DNA from: Magnolia sinica
Taxonomy: Eukaryota; Streptophyta; Magnoliopsida; Magnoliales; Magnoliaceae
NCBI RefSeq assembly: GCF_029962835.1
Contig: NC_080584.1
Location: 82,426,862 to 82,490,861 of the forward strand
Direction: 5' to 3'
DNA length: 64,000 nt
The position numbers and the translations under genes were made by a program. Of this stretch, positions 1 through 13,062 are shown in pieces; the stretch's first letter is position 1, and every line of letters begins with the position of its first letter. The notes below the pieces were generated by a model, which saw only the letters and a program-made list of their open reading frames with translations, was not told where the DNA came from and ran no database searches.

Positions 1-1034
1 TATTTAGGGCATGGTGTTTTCTACTGTATCATAGATATTGATATGTCCTGTCTATGGTGGGAATTGTTAGATGAATGGTTTGGATAATCATGTTGTGGTA
101 TGGAAGTTGTTGGATATGATTTACAAGATCTTCTTAATCTGTTGCCCCATTTGCAATTATTTGCTATTTTGAGTACAACGTCTTTTGTCAATCCTATGAT
201 CCTCCGAAAATTCTATATATGGTGTGATCCAACATTTGAGTCAAGTTGTGACCAATATATTACATCTCCAATTATGAATTCATTTCAATCTCTAATAATA
301 ATGGTGGATGTGGCGCAAAGAGGACAATGGAAAGATTAAAGAAGATATGTTGGGTGCGAATGAAATCATTTATGTGTTGGCAATGGTTGCCATTAGTTGC
401 TGGCAATTAGAAGAAGGTGGAGAAGGGAGGTTGTTATAACCGTTTTAATTTTAATTTTTAAAAAATAGAGATCTTATATGAAAAAGTTTTGTTAATCTCT
501 ATAGGTTGGACATGTGTTGTTGTTTAGGTGGAGTTTTTGTTAATGAAAAAAATCACAAAGAAGAAAAGGAATAATTGTGGGTTATTTTTAAATGTCGGTT
601 AGAATCATCTATGCTAACTGTTTGTGGGTTTATTCTCCTGTGAGTTTGCTCTCGTAGGCAACCTTTTACTACTTTAGCAGAGCACCGTCATTCATATACA
701 TGCACTCTATAATTCTATATGCTATATGTCGTTGGATAATCTAATTCGGGCCCAACTTTTGGTGATTAAGACTATTCAACTAATATGCCAGACCATGTAT
801 AATTTGTGTCACCAAAATATTTCCCCATTGGACAATCTTACATGTCCAACTAGTGGACTGCAAGTGGATGGTTTACTGTCCACTTTATGTCTAAGAAAAT
901 CAGATGAGAGATTTTGGAAGATTTTTTACCTCCACTGATGGTGGGTGGCATAAGGGTGCATGATCTGGATCGTGAAAAGATGGAGCCTTCTATATGTTAG
1001 TGGTAGAATAAAATATAACATGTCATTTTGATCA
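1..1034. other. No gene recognised
   Basis: AT-rich DNA with only short open frames on both strands, none of which I recognise. It borders the truncated copia element on its right and may be further decayed repeat, but I see no terminal repeat or domain to name it. Confidence 0.5.
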
Positions 1035-2628
1035 GTTGCAAATAAATCTATTTTTTAGAAAACAAACCCACACTTTCCTAGAGTAACATTTATGAGTGAG
1101 ACAAAAAACGATAACCCCTAGAGGGAACAATGGGAGACAGGCCCCATACATATGAATGCACATATTCAAGTACTCATTTACACACATGTTTTCTTGTCTT
1201 AAAAGTTAGTTAATATTATTTACCATATATACAATGCTCACATATATGAAAAATCAACTCTTTTAAAAACATGAATTAAACTACGATAAAAAAAAGTACG
1301 TTTATATTGCACTCACTTATGTGGCATAGACGTGCATGCCACAAACGTGCTGATGTGAACTCTGTTACAAATGTTACAGCTCCACCCAATACAGTATTCT
1401 TGATCAACTTGTAAAAATTGTTATTCCTCTACACTTTTATCACTATGAGTGTCCTTTTAGAAACTTTAATGACCCGATCAAAACTAGTAAACTTGTACCC
1501 AAGTGTCTCTAATGCCCCAAGAGAGATAAGATTCTTCCTAAGGTCAGAAGTGTCTCACATCTTCACCCCATCGAACATCCTGATGCATACCGAACCAATT
1601 CCAATAACCTTACAGGCAATGTCATTGCTTATAAATACTTACCTACTATCGCACTCGTTGTAACATGTGAACTTATCTCCCAGAAAAGTCATGTAATATG
1701 AGGCCTTTATTTTTAAAACTCACTCATTGCAAAGATACACAGATTTAGATATGGTAAGAATATCACCACCATTTACTTTCTCACTGGATTTCATTGTGTC
1801 AACTTTCTTCGGCGTATTATCATATTTTTATCATTTTTGAGCTTTAGGATTCAGACAATTATTTTTCTCGTGTTTTGTCATGCCACAATTCCAGCATTTC
1901 ATTTGGCATTCCCTTTTAATTTGGATCTAAATTGAGAATTTCACTTCTCCTATTCAGAATTACTTCCCCTGGCAACCAACACGTCTGTAGAGATACCCTC
2001 ACAACTGTCTTTTCTTCTCAACTGCTTCTCATGAAGGGTTGAGATGATAATTTCAACATCGATGGTATTACTACTGTGGATCAAAGTGCCTACGAGATTC
2101 TCATAAGATGGTGGAAGCGAATTCAGCAAAATTAAAGCTTGATTTTTATCTTTGATCTTAACTTATGCATTCATCAATTTATAGAGCAATTCACCGAACG
2201 TGCTCATGTGTTCGTTGATACCAGATCCCTTTGTCATCCGAAGATTATAGAGTTGTTTCTTAAGATATAGTCGACTACCCAGGGTTTTCTTCATGTACAA
2301 ATTGTCAAGTTTTGTCCATACCCCTGTGGCAGTCTTTTGATTTAGGACATTGTAGAGAACGTCGTCTCCTAAACACAATTGGATTGAGTTTGTAGCCCTC
2401 TCATAAAGTTCGTCCCACTCTTCATCACCCATAGATGTAGGACACTTTGCCTTACCAAGGAGAGCGTATTGTAATCTTTGTTAAACTAAAAGGCCTCTCA
2501 TCTTCACATTTCATAGTTTAAAATTATTTTTATTAGTGAACTTCTCCGTTTCATTCTTCACATTAGACCCTTTCATTGATATATTTCATATTAGAAGTCG
2601 AAACCCCAACGTTAGCTCTGATACCATG
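1035..2628 (-). mobile_element. Ty1/copia internal region, truncated (gag to integrase start)
   Basis: Read on the minus strand, this stretch carries the front half of a Ty1/copia polyprotein of the Tork/TNT1 type. A gag segment lies at 2163-2432 (contains SRLYLKKQLYNLRM). A CCHC zinc knuckle, CWNCGMTKHEKNNC, lies near 1860-1905. Protease-linker sequence including LRKNLISLGAL lies near 1480-1560, the GAG-pre-integrase motif LWHARLCHIS near 1320, and the start of the integrase core near 1060-1150. Reverse transcriptase, RNase H and the second LTR are absent from the window, so the element is cut off at about 1035. It is a fossil with several breaks. The order of the parts and the neighbouring primer site and LTR fix the orientation. 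Confidence 0.85.
2615..2626 (-). other. Copia primer-binding site
   Basis: The minus strand reads TGGTATCAGAGC, the standard copia primer site matching the 3' end of initiator methionine tRNA. It sits two bases inside the LTR boundary (…CCAACA, CA, then the site), which fixes the LTR edge at 2629. Confidence 0.8.
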
Positions 2629-2745
2629 TGTTGGAGATCACACGAAAGCATACTCGAATCCAATTAATCAAAATAAAATAAAATGTAAACCAAACACGTA
2701 GAGAACACATGAATTTTACGTGAGAAAACTCTCATGGAAAAAAAC

Positions 2746-5410
2746 TGTCACGACCCAGATTTTGGGTACTTTGCGTATACTTTGGACCCGGGATTCACGT
2801 CATGACTTATACACTAAGTTTACTTAAACTATTAAATATGCCTACACAAATTCACGTAGCTAGTAGTTCTAGTATAGATCTAAGTTTTACTCATACTCAA
2901 CAACATCTCATAAATAAGAAATTAAGCATCCATTCCAATCATCAGTTATGAACATAGTTAAGGACCCTCCCATTCAGGGTCTTATGAAGTGAAATAAACT
3001 TTGTCCAACAACTTAAAAGAAATAATCAACAATCTAAGAATATCAAATATAATTAAAGTAAAAAATCATGGCTAGTATAGGGCAGTAACTTCTTCCTCTG
3101 TCAAGTAGGGCCATATGTCCCTTAAGTCCTTTTTCGCCTTGACCACGCTTTCCTGTTCTTGAGCCACCAACTCACCTTCAATCACATCTGTACGGTTTTA
3201 CACCAATATAAGATAAGGTGGTTAGGCCTAGTGAGAAGTTCCAATATGGTTCTTCACATTAAATTAGAATACAATAACAATAATACAGAATATAAGTTCA
3301 AAAAGAAAATTCAAATATTGTACAGTGCATGAATGCATCAATGTATTAAGTGGGAATCCATCCACTTGCTTGAGTTGGAAACCCATCAACCCACATTTGC
3401 CCTTAGCAGACTTTTAAAAGCATAAGCAAGGTCTGCATCTACTCCTTGAATAGGCTTCCATTAATATAGTGGGCTTCTGGACGATTCTACCAGGTATACC
3501 ATCTAGGGATGTCCCTTATGAATTCGGCATATATTGTGCATGCAAATGATAGATGCACAAAACATATGAAGTAATCATAAATCATGCATTGTATAGATCA
3601 TTTCGATTTTCAGATTTGAATCAACACAGTCACATACTATCCAGTAATATCAGTGTATCATTCACTTCATGTCTAATTAGTAATTCATCATATAAGTTGC
3701 ATCAATACATAAAATCAGATAGTTGATTATACTAACACATCAATCAAATCATATCATTATTAGTATATTAATATATAAATTACATGTTCATCTAAATCAA
3801 GTAAGAGTACATGCCAACTACATCAAGATAAGTACACAATATATTAAACGATTCATCTACTTTAACTTAATAGACGGAAACACATCGGGATCACTCATCT
3901 TGATGCGGTAGAGATGATTCTATAACCAATGGTTTGATTTGAATGTAGAATTTTCTAAAATCACATAAATGAAATTTATTTTTAATCTTACTAGTTCACA
4001 TGGTGGTGCCCACCTTTGATTGATCTAAATCCATTTAAGATGTCTCATTTAAATGAATTTATAAATTAGAAAATAATATTTCAAATACTAAGGTGCTGTT
4101 AGAATTAGCCCCCTGGAATATCTACATATTCGGGCTGTTTTCAGTAACAGTTTTAAAACCTAAATTTTCTGAAAGTTCGGGTGGCATTCTATAATATTTT
4201 GAAATATTATACTAGAATCGCTGGATTTGCAAAAAAACCTGTTTTAACCCTGAAATTCTGAATTTTTATGCAAATTGTGATTATTTATATGAATTTTCAG
4301 GAATTTATTTACTTAATAATTTAAGGTTCGAATTACCTTTAGTAGATGGATCAAGGCCAACCATTGATTATAACTTGATCAATTTAAAGGGACAACCGAT
4401 GATCATCTTGATTTGACTATCTATACCTTAATTAATTACAATTATTAATGCTCACATTGATTGATCGATGCGGCCCACTAGATGGTTAGATTGATCATCA
4501 AATCTGGATGTCATCATCATTTGATATTCAGATTTTGATAATCGACTCAGATCGAGTTAGATCTCAACCATATAATGGTTCCACATAATGAATCAACAAA
4601 TGATTCATTATCTACAATTTCTTCATATTGATGTGGTCCATCCAATAGTCCGATTGGTTTGGAATTTAGGATTTTAATTTATTTTATTTTTAAGAATCTA
4701 ATAAATGGTGATGATTTAATCACACATTTTAGATTATGTTATATAATTATCTGTCTCTATGCCAAGTTGTAGCTTGCATAGAGAATTACTCTTCGGTATT
4801 AATTCAATTTCGTTAGATTAATAGAGAATATTTGTAGATCTATAATCGATACAGCCCATTGAGGCGTCGAATTGGTCTGATTCTTATAAATATTATGTAA
4901 TTAAGTCTCCGAATACCCATGAACCGTACAGATCATATTGATTGTTGTCCATTATGGAAAAATCTCACATTCTGCACATCAGCTCTAAAGCCATGCACAT
5001 CAGTGTACCTTTCTACATGGATGAATTAGACCTACACAATGGACGTTTGATTGATCCAATCCGTCTAGTGTGTAGATCAATGCCATATTAACCTACTACA
5101 AAACAAAAAAAAAAAAATCATTATACTAACCTGAATAGATGAATTTCCAAAAACTTCCTTCCCACTTTCCCTTTCGTTTTTTTCCTACGAGTTTGTTTCT
5201 TTGGTTATTTGAGTTTTGGTACGATTCTCGCTCTCACATGCTCCCTTTTTAAGAAAGAGGATTTATTGGGAAACTATAAGGCACGAGGAGAGTTTTAAAT
5301 AAAGAGAGAAAATGGGAAGATTGATGAGATCAATGCATCTTTTTCTCAAAAATTAAATTTAAAAATTTCAAATTTTAGTTTTTTTTTTTTTTTAAAATAC
5401 AGGCGTTACA
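2746..5410. mobile_element. Solo LTR, chromovirus-like, 2.67 kb, nested in copia LTR
   Basis: The element starts TGTCACGACCC and ends AGGCGTTACA and is flanked by a perfect 5-bp duplication, AAAAC (2741-2745 and 5411-5415). Ends of the type TGTAACRCC…GGYGTTACA are common on LTRs of plant Del/Tekay-type Ty3/gypsy elements; the family call rests on that resemblance. There is no internal coding region, so it is a solo LTR left by recombination between two LTRs. A related copy in the opposite orientation lies at 26163-28370 (compare the block at 3340-3560 with the reverse complement of 27555-27720). Confidence 0.75.
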
Positions 5411-5574
5411 AAAACTATAGCTTAAATTGACAAACAATCCACTATGAAATGATATTATAAGAGATGATGCACTTACAATGATGAGAACCTCCTTTGAATC
5501 TCCCATAACCTTGGCTTTTCTTCTCTAAAACCCTTAGGAACATCTCATAAGTACCCTAATCCTGATTACACCCG

Positions 5575-5576
<2 letters not shown>

Positions 5577-5618
<42 letters not shown>
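5577..5618. repeat. (CA)n microsatellite
   Basis: About 20 uninterrupted CA units inside the copia LTR, running into a short TATATAT. The family member at 54221-54258 has the complementary run at the equivalent place, so the microsatellite was probably present in the source element. Confidence 0.95.
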
Positions 5619-5622
<4 letters not shown>

Positions 5623-5958
5623 CATCACAACTCAAATAGGAAACAAATAATGCACTTACGCAATTCCATGCGCGTTGTATATCTTAATATCGATCGATCA
5701 ACACTAATCAAGCACCCTTTAATCGATCGAGCAAACCAAAGCTCGAGCGATCAAACTAGTCCAAAACTGTCCGGAGAATAAAAAGGATTTATTCGAATAT
5801 TGTTGATCGACCAACTCAAAGGTTTGATTGATCGAGCATAGTCCAAAATAGTCCAACGAGCAATCTACCTAATTCCGGAAGGGTTCGATCGATTGAACAA
5901 GGTTATCGATTGATTTATGTCCCCTGATACTGCGTAGATTGAAGACATCTATTCAACA

Positions 5959-6802
5959 ATTTTATTTTTTAAAAGATGAAAGTTTTATTAATAACAACAA
6001 AGTCAAAAATAAAAATAGCAGTAATAAAAAGTAGAAAAATCAAAACAACATAAATTGCAAGTACCACTCCCTAATATAGGAAAACACTTTTCTAATGGTG
6101 GATCCAGCAGTACCACTCCTATCCTTGAAGCATCTACCAGTCCTTTTAGTCATATTATAACACCACGTACTTTTTAGTACTCGGGTGTCACCACGGAGAT
6201 ATAAATTAGTCCGACACATGTAACTTACCTTGCATGCCATTATCCAATGATTCTCAATCTATCCATTTCAATCATCTAGTACAACCTTCATTCGTATAGT
6301 AGGTCATCCATCCGATTGATTTTTTAAGATGGACGCCACATTAACAGAGAAACCTAGCTTCAGATTTCCATATCTTGATAGAAAAATCTAATCATTCCTT
6401 GTAGATATAGAAGCCTAAACCACGAGATCCACCATTCATCAGATCGACAACATTTTTGACAATCGCTCTAACACTTGATTTTCCCTAATTCAACCATCAG
6501 GTCACACTGAAACCAAACTGCGAATCACCATAATTGGGACCAAACGTATGGGTCTACCGAACATTTAATTCATAACTAGTAATAGAAACCAATTAACCAT
6601 TGGATTAATATGGATTGACATCTTGAACCCGATCAACCCACCAGATCTCAAAGACTTGTAACTAACTACTATGGATCTTGATTAAATCATATCGTGGCTC
6701 ACGTATTTACGTAATCCACCTTAAACTAGGACCTTAAGCTCAAGAATTTTAATCATTAAACTACCAAAATCTCCACACATAAAAATTTCATTAAAAACAT
6801 TA
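5959..6802. other. No gene recognised
   Basis: AT-rich sequence between the copia LTR and the next LTR-like element. Its left end reads on the minus strand as …TAATAAAACTTTCATC…, which resembles the 3' tail of a non-LTR retroelement, but there is no domain to support that. Nothing else can be assigned. Confidence 0.4.
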
Positions 6803-8228
6803 TGTAACCATCCCAATTGAAGCATTTAACCACTAATTTATCGATAATACTCATTTAAACTCGACCAGGGACCCTTAGGAAACTTGCAGGACAAGTATGA
6901 TGGCGATCCGACCGTAAGGTTGACAGGAATTAGCAAATAGAACCCAAATTCGTTTGTGAGGCCCACTAAATCTTAGATCAGCCTGATTGTTGGTTTGAGA
7001 CCCTAATTTGGGACCTCCAGAGAAAATGGATGGAGTAGATTTAGAGATTACATCATGGTGGACCCCACACATGCGTTGCATGTGCACCAGGAGTGGTGCA
7101 CTCGTTGTGCACCGGACCGAAGGACTCGGTCAAATTGCATTAACCCGACCTTGTACGAAAAAGAGAAAATCTTCTCTTCTTTTTCTTCCCGCCAGCAACG
7201 ATGTTTGAAAAACGCCATCAACTATGTTGATCATGGCCCACCAATGATTGATCCAAACTGTGAATCTGGTTCGGAATCACGTTTCGTCCAAAAACCAAGT
7301 TTTCTCACATGGAGGGAGACATGCGTATGGGCACAAATCTAGACGCACCTGGCCTGTGTGCAACCATTTTACGAAAATGGAAAGCGTACCTTACTACTAC
7401 CAGGTTGGTGATCCGCGTGAGGAGAAATCCTCCAATCCTATCCTTCCACTCACGCAGATCCCACACGTCCATTTGCTACTCATGTGTTAGGGTTTTCTGT
7501 GGGAAACCGACGCCAAAACCGCCATTGTATTAGCTGCTTTTCAGAAAACCAGATAGCGGAATTAGATCCTAGCTTTCTAGTCCAATCCAACAGCCTACAT
7601 CTCTCCCATTCTTGCAGCAGCTAAGAAAATATGTCGTTTTCTCCTCCATGCGACCCCACTAGCCAAATCTCTCCTAAGCTTTGTAAGATCTCGTCTAAAA
7701 GCTTCTTAGGGTCCATAAGGACCTTTTGTAAGCATTGGATTGGGGGAAGAAGCAGTGCTGTCCAAGACGGCATTAATAGCCGTCTCCTTCTTCCCCGTTC
7801 GAATCGCATTAAGGCAACTCGAGTCCGGGCGAGTTCTGGTTGGGTTAGAGATGCTGCTGGACAGGGTTGAAAGAGAGAAAGAAAGGAGAGAGGAAGATGG
7901 ACAGATGAAGAGAGAGTGAGAGAGTGACTGCAACTGTCGCACTCGCTGCCAAGTCGAGACTCGCTGGTGCAATCGAGTCGAGTGGCGTGAGTCGAGGCTG
8001 CTGCCTGTATGAGTTTTATGGCCGGGGTTGGTTAAAATCCGACCATGCTGGTGGCTCCTGAGGTAGTAGAAAAAGAAGGAAGAAAGTAAAAGAAAGATAG
8101 GATAGAGAGAGAGTGGGTTCAGACCCCACTCGCTGCCGGGTCAGCCAAGTCTGGCTCGAGTCACGTCGAGCTGGGTGTCCATTGCTAGATGTTCCAGCAT
8201 TTGAAGAAAAGAAGGGACAGATATAGGG

Positions 8229-8229
<1 letters not shown>

Positions 8230-8272
<43 letters not shown>
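8230..8272. repeat. (GA)n microsatellite
   Basis: About 21 GA units within a longer purine-rich stretch. The open frame across it is an R/E-rich artefact of the repeat. Confidence 0.95.
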
Positions 8273-8275
<3 letters not shown>

Positions 8276-9744
8276 GGTCACGAGTTGTTGTCGGGTCTCT
8301 CGCTGACTCAAGTTGAGTTACGGACTCATTCTAGGGCCTGGGTTTTGTATAGTATTGCTGGGTTTCCAGCAGGGAAGAAAGGAAGAAAGGAAGTAAAAAA
8401 AAAGAGAGGAAAGAAAAGGAAAAGAGAGAGAAGGAGAGAAGTTAGAGAGAGAAAACTGAGTCAACTCAGTTGGGACCGAGTTAACTCGGCTGGAACTGAG
8501 TCTAGCTAGGTCGGGTTAGGCTTGGGGCTAGTCCAAGCCTGGCTGGAGTTCCAGCAGGAAGAGAAAAGGGACAAAGAAGAGGGGAGGAGATAGAGGATTC
8601 TTATGGGTCGAACCAAGTCGACATAGGTGAGTCAACACTTTCTTCCCATACTAGACTCATTTTAATGTATTATTACCATTCTTACCACTATTTTATGAGG
8701 ATTGATAACATTAGATATGGATAACCATTAGTAGATTATTTGTGCTCAACTTAGTTATTATAAACAAAATTGTAATTATCAAATAGTAGTATTTTATTTA
8801 ACTCTCTTAAATATTATCCTTAATGGTAGATCACAATATTTATTATCATGACTGGATTCATTATTAATAACTATTACTATTATTATTAGAAAATATTATC
8901 ATTTTCATTTTGGGATTAGTATAATTCTTGTTAATATAATTATTAATATTAGTCCTTATTATATTATTATTAGTAAAAAAATTTATTATTATTACTTGTA
9001 TTATTTAATAGATTATTAGTTATTATAAGAATATTAGATAATGTTGGTATATTTAAATATGAACGTGTGAATCATCATTATTAATATTGATTGATTAATA
9101 CTTCTATTATGAATATTATTTCATTCATGGCATAAAAAAATAATAATCAGAGTTCAAATACTAAAAATTTAAGTCTAAGACTAAATTCTAGGATGAAACC
9201 CTAGTTCTACATCAAAACCCTAAAAATAATTAATCCAAACCCTAGGTTATAATCTCGACCACGAATAATTATAGAAGATTAATCTAACCGTATGATTTCA
9301 TAATTCATGGTAGGATTCAATTCTAAGGGTGCACGTGCTTCCTACCAACATTAATTGGCGATTCGACTCGTGAGGTGATGATTTCTTCCCCTTGAGCTTT
9401 CCACTTTTCTATTAGTTTAAGTGATAGTTTCTGTTTTATTTATAGTTAATAATTAATGTCTTTATTACTTGAGCTAGTTGTTGAATTTGATCTCTAACTT
9501 ATATGCTCAACGTTTATCTTGTATAGGCATATATATGTTGCACTTGTATACCTTCTCATGCTTGTGGATTACCTGTGGATTGCTTATGGAACTTAAACTG
9601 GTACCTCTATCAGTGGAAAATCCCACTTGTATATGTTCATCCATACTAGGGATGTAACTTAACTGATTGTGACTATAATGGGCCCCCAACCTAGTGGTCA
9701 TTTTACCTAAGTTGTTGTGAACTTACCATCTTGTGGATCCTTAT

Positions 9745-10030
9745 GCCCTTTGTGGCTTTGATGTGATATTTGCCTTTTACGCATTTGATTTGATATCTGC
9801 CCTTTGCGTCTTTGATGTGATATCTTCCCTTTGTGGCATACATTGATATGATATCTGCCCTTTGCGCCTTTGATGTGATAATAACCCTTTATGGCTTTGA
9901 TGTGATATCTGTCATTTGCGCATTTAATGTGATATCTGCCCTCTGCACCTTTGATGTGATAATTACCCTTTGTGGCTTTGATGTGATATCTGCCTTTTGT
10001 GTTTGATATTTGCCCTAAGTGGCTTGATGG
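9745..10030. repeat. 27-bp minisatellite, about ten units
   Basis: Imperfect tandem copies of a 27-bp unit built on TTTGATGTGATATCTGCCC followed by TTTGCGCC or TTTGTGGC. Because 27 is divisible by three, the minus strand stays open and encodes a nine-residue repeat (…GRYHIKGAK…). That frame is a by-product of the repeat and shows no sign of being a gene. The array sits inside the probable 4.26-kb LTR. Confidence 0.85.
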
Positions 10031-11061
10031 ATTATTCATGTACATCTATGCGATGGTAAGATCGACTCATGGCACTATGATTGGCCACTAGTCGACGAGG
10101 TTACCATTACACATCCCAATGTTGGAGTCTCATGACCCGGGGATGGTAGGAATGGGGCATTATGTTCGAGCTGTCGGCCTACGCTGGGTGACAAACCCCC
10201 CGTAGTGACCTTTGAGCTTTCTTAAATTGGTTGGTTGTAATTAGAATAATAATGGATGGGTTAATCATAGATTCATAGCATACTGGTGATGACGGGTGGT
10301 TAATTTTATATGCTGTAGCACGTGCCCTTAGGCTTAATGGGGTATCATTTTGCTAGCTCCCAGACCATCGACTATCGACCTACGTACGTGATGTATGATG
10401 GCTTGGTCGTTATGCTGTACATGATGTACGCATGTGATGTGCTGCACTGATGACCAGTCATACGCATGGGTGACTAGCCCAAGTCCGACTGGATGAGCAT
10501 CCTCAGGTCGATGTGCATTCATGCATCCATGCATTTAAACAAGACTATATCATGTATTGTTTTGAATGCTTTATTCTTTAAAACTATGCTTGACTAATGC
10601 AGCGGTGTGTAATCTTGAGGAAAATTCATACTGAGTTGGTAACTCATTCATCAAATATATAACTGTACAGGTAGTATAGGTGGCTTAAATGATGTGCATG
10701 TTCAAACTTGATGAGGAGCAGGGTACAAGTGTCAGAGATGGATGGTTGTATCTGCCAAGAGAAGTGCGATCTTGTGGCTTAAATTTATGTGCATTTTATT
10801 ATTTCTTATGTGTAAAATATGTAATTATTGTATTTGTTAATATAGAAACATTGGTTTGTATAAGTCATTATGGGCAGCCACTCGTATATTCCAAATGTAA
10901 ATAATATTTTCCTTTATATTTGATTTGTCCATCTTTTGCTAAATTGCTAACTTTGAAAGAAAAAGAAAAAAATACCTAATTTTGACTATCTTTAAAAGTT
11001 AACAATTAGGTTTTTGGAGAACGAGTCACATACTCGGGCTTTGAAAACTCGGGGCGTTACA

Positions 11062-11528
11062 CATATGCACCAGAGAATGGTCAGCAAAGCCAAACTCCAT
11101 TCCCTCCTTTAATTAGAAGGGCCCTCTATATGCCAGGTGAGGAAAAGATTGTCCATAACACTCGGCATACCCAAGGTTTCTTAAAGGCTGATGCAGTCCC
11201 ACACACCTAGATTATAGAGGCAGCTGAGGAAGAGATGCACCATTCATTTCTCTATTTTTTTCTTTAAAAAGTGGAGATTCAAGAATTGTGGGCCAATGTG
11301 ATATCTGTTTGACATTTAATCTATCCAACATATTATTTCTCACATCATTTCAGGGGTGGTCCCATGAATATAGCAAACCGATTCACATTATAGGATGTGG
11401 ACAAATTACAATATACTATAAAGTTTCGATTGAACCTACTCCTAGTTCTAGTGAACTCATGCTCTCGGCATTAGATTCACCACTTTAAAGTTTCGTTTTC
11501 CCCATAGTCGTCGATTGGAAGTTCTAAG
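11062..11528. other. No gene recognised; possible MITE debris
   Basis: Between the LTR-like element and a hAT-type MITE. The part at 11285-11400 faintly resembles one half of the GTGGGCCCCACC-type foldback elements found elsewhere in the window. Nothing else is identifiable. Confidence 0.4.
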
Positions 11529-12032
11529 CAGAGGTGGGCATTGAGTCGAGTCAGACCGAGTTACAATTGATCCGACTCAATCCGGTTTTGAAATAGGCCT
11601 GACTCGAACTCGACCCGACTCGGTACCGAGTCCAGCATGCCTAACCCTATCCAAGTCCAGGTCTGGCTTGGACTAATCTGGATCGAGTCCGACCTCATCA
11701 CAAGTATCGAGTTGAGTCGAGTGCAGTGAGTATCCACAAGCTAAAATCACAACTCAAAATATAGATTCACTTGCCAAAATTGCAACCTCTCCCTCACAAC
11801 TTCTCTATCAACTCAAAACATTTTTTAAAATATATATGTATGAGTCGAGTTAGTACCAAGTTGGAATTCGGGTTGAGTCGAGTCGAGTTACTGGGTGACT
11901 CAAACTCGATTCGGTTTAAGTTTGGATTGGATGAAGTCGACTCGATTCAGATCGAGTCATCCACTTGGTTCGAATCAAGTTAGATCTAAACGAGTCAGAT
12001 GAGTCGAGTCATCCCATGCCTAGCTAGCTCTA
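11529..12032. mobile_element. hAT-type MITE rich in GAGTCGAGTC
   Basis: The left end is CAGAGGTGGGCATTGAGTCG; the right end reverse-complements to TAGAGCTAGCTAGGCATGGG. Flanking octamers GTTCTAAG (11521-11528) and TTTCTAAG (12033-12040) match at seven of eight positions, as expected for the 8-bp target duplication of hAT elements. The body is full of GAGTCGAGTC/GACTCGAC motifs, shared with the elements at 12816-13968 and 33776-34467. No transposase is encoded. Confidence 0.75.
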
Positions 12033-12389
12033 TTTCTAAGGGACCCATAATTGCAATTAGTGGAGGAAATCACAGCTATAGCAAACCAATTTGAAATGAC
12101 CCTTGCACAAAACTTGAAATTCGAAGTGCATAATCTATGAAAAGAACTCAATATAGCCACTCGGAATCCTCAAGAAATTGGACCGCCCAAATATAAAATG
12201 AACTATCAGGTAATAACTTCCTATAGCATTTTAGTTAAGAGACATGGAAATTCGAGATTTGCATAGCTACTGAAAATGTATCTAGAGCATAAGCAATGGA
12301 AAAGCTGTAATTTCTATGGCTTTGAATCCGTATTCTAAGTCCCATCATAAAAAATCCAAATCTCGTGCATGGTTGCATTTGCGGGAAAA
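12033..12389. other. No gene recognised
   Basis: Single-copy-looking AT-rich sequence between two small transposons. I see no domain, promoter or repeat in it. Confidence 0.5.
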
Positions 12390-12793
12390 GGATTGGCTAG
12401 TGTACCACACCACTAACCTGGATGGTGTGTTGAGATATGTGTTATATCCAAACTGTCTGTCCATTTTGCAAGCTCATCTTAAGTCTTGAGAAAAAAATAA
12501 TACAGATCTAAAGATCAAGTGGACCACACCGCAAAAAACAGTGGGGGATTGAATGTCTACCATTGAAACCCTTTTTGGTGTCACAAAAGTTTTGGATCAA
12601 TATGATATTTGCTTTTCCTCTTCATCCAGCTCTGTGTGACATTACGAAGACATTGGCTCAAGCCTTACGATGAGCTCACCAAATGGAAGGACGGTTAAGA
12701 TATAACACATATCTCATGATGGGACCTGCATATATAACTTGGTGATGTCAACACACCAGCTATATCGGTGGTGTGTGGTACACCAGCCAATCC
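12390..12793. mobile_element. MITE, GTGGGCCCCACC-type foldback family, 404 bp
   Basis: Inverted termini: GGATTGGCTAGTGTACCAC at the left and, reverse-complemented, GGATTGGCTGGTGTACCAC at the right. The interior has the family layout: TTATATCCAAACTGTC, then AAGTGGACCACACC, then AGTTTTGGATCAATATGAT, then mirrored parts. No clear target duplication is visible. Confidence 0.75.
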
Positions 12794-13062
12794 ACTTCCA
12801 ATTTATTGCCATATGTAGGGGTGTACATTGAGCCAAACCGAGTCGAGCTAGCCTCAGCTTGGCTCGGCTCAGCCACAGGCACACCCAACTCAAACTCGGC
12901 TTGGCTCGTTGACCGAGCCAGCATCTCCAGTTCGAGCTCGGCTTGATCAACAATCAAACCAGTTAGAGCCGAGTTCGAGCCAGTTTCGAGCTTTGAGCTT
13001 TTGAGCCGAGTTTGAGCCACTTTACCTTCCCTTTCTTGATCAATGCCTATGCCAGATTATCA

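Larger units (their letters stand above)
2629..5958 (-). mobile_element. Copia LTR, split by a nested solo LTR
   Basis: On the plus strand the LTR starts TGTTGGAGATC at 2629 and ends ATTCAACA at 5958 (TG…CA, TGTTG/CAACA palindromic ends). Its left 117 bases (2629-2745) and right part (5416-5958) are separated by a complete solo LTR. Without the insert the LTR is about 660 bp. The right part holds a (CA)n run and several ATCGATCGATC-type motifs. The solo LTR at 53931-54523 belongs to the same family: both end in a Ca/Tt-rich stretch running into CCCAACA or CTCCAACA and both carry the dinucleotide run at the matching place. Confidence 0.75.
6803..11061. mobile_element. Probable solo LTR of a chromovirus-like element, 4.26 kb
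   Basis: The stretch begins TGTAACCATCCC at 6803 and ends CGGGGCGTTACA at 11061, the paired termini seen on Del/Tekay-type LTRs. The flanking pentamers are CATTA (6798-6802) and CATAT (11062-11066), which agree at only three positions, so the target duplication is weak. Inside are a GA-rich zone (7865-8600) with a (GA)n run, an AT-rich zone and a 27-bp minisatellite. No protein domain is found anywhere inside. It could instead be two abutting elements that happen to have matching ends. Confidence 0.5.

Noticed and set aside
8189-8509. Arg/Glu-rich open frame
   Set aside because: It reads through a (GA)n microsatellite and purine-rich DNA.
5577-10030. CRISPR-like or origin-like repeat arrays
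   Set aside because: The arrays are simple microsatellites and a minisatellite without spacers; the genome is a plant's.
9707-10045. Open frame with a nine-residue repeat (GRYHIKGAK-like)
   Set aside because: It is created by a 27-bp minisatellite whose unit length is divisible by three; no start context or domain supports a gene.
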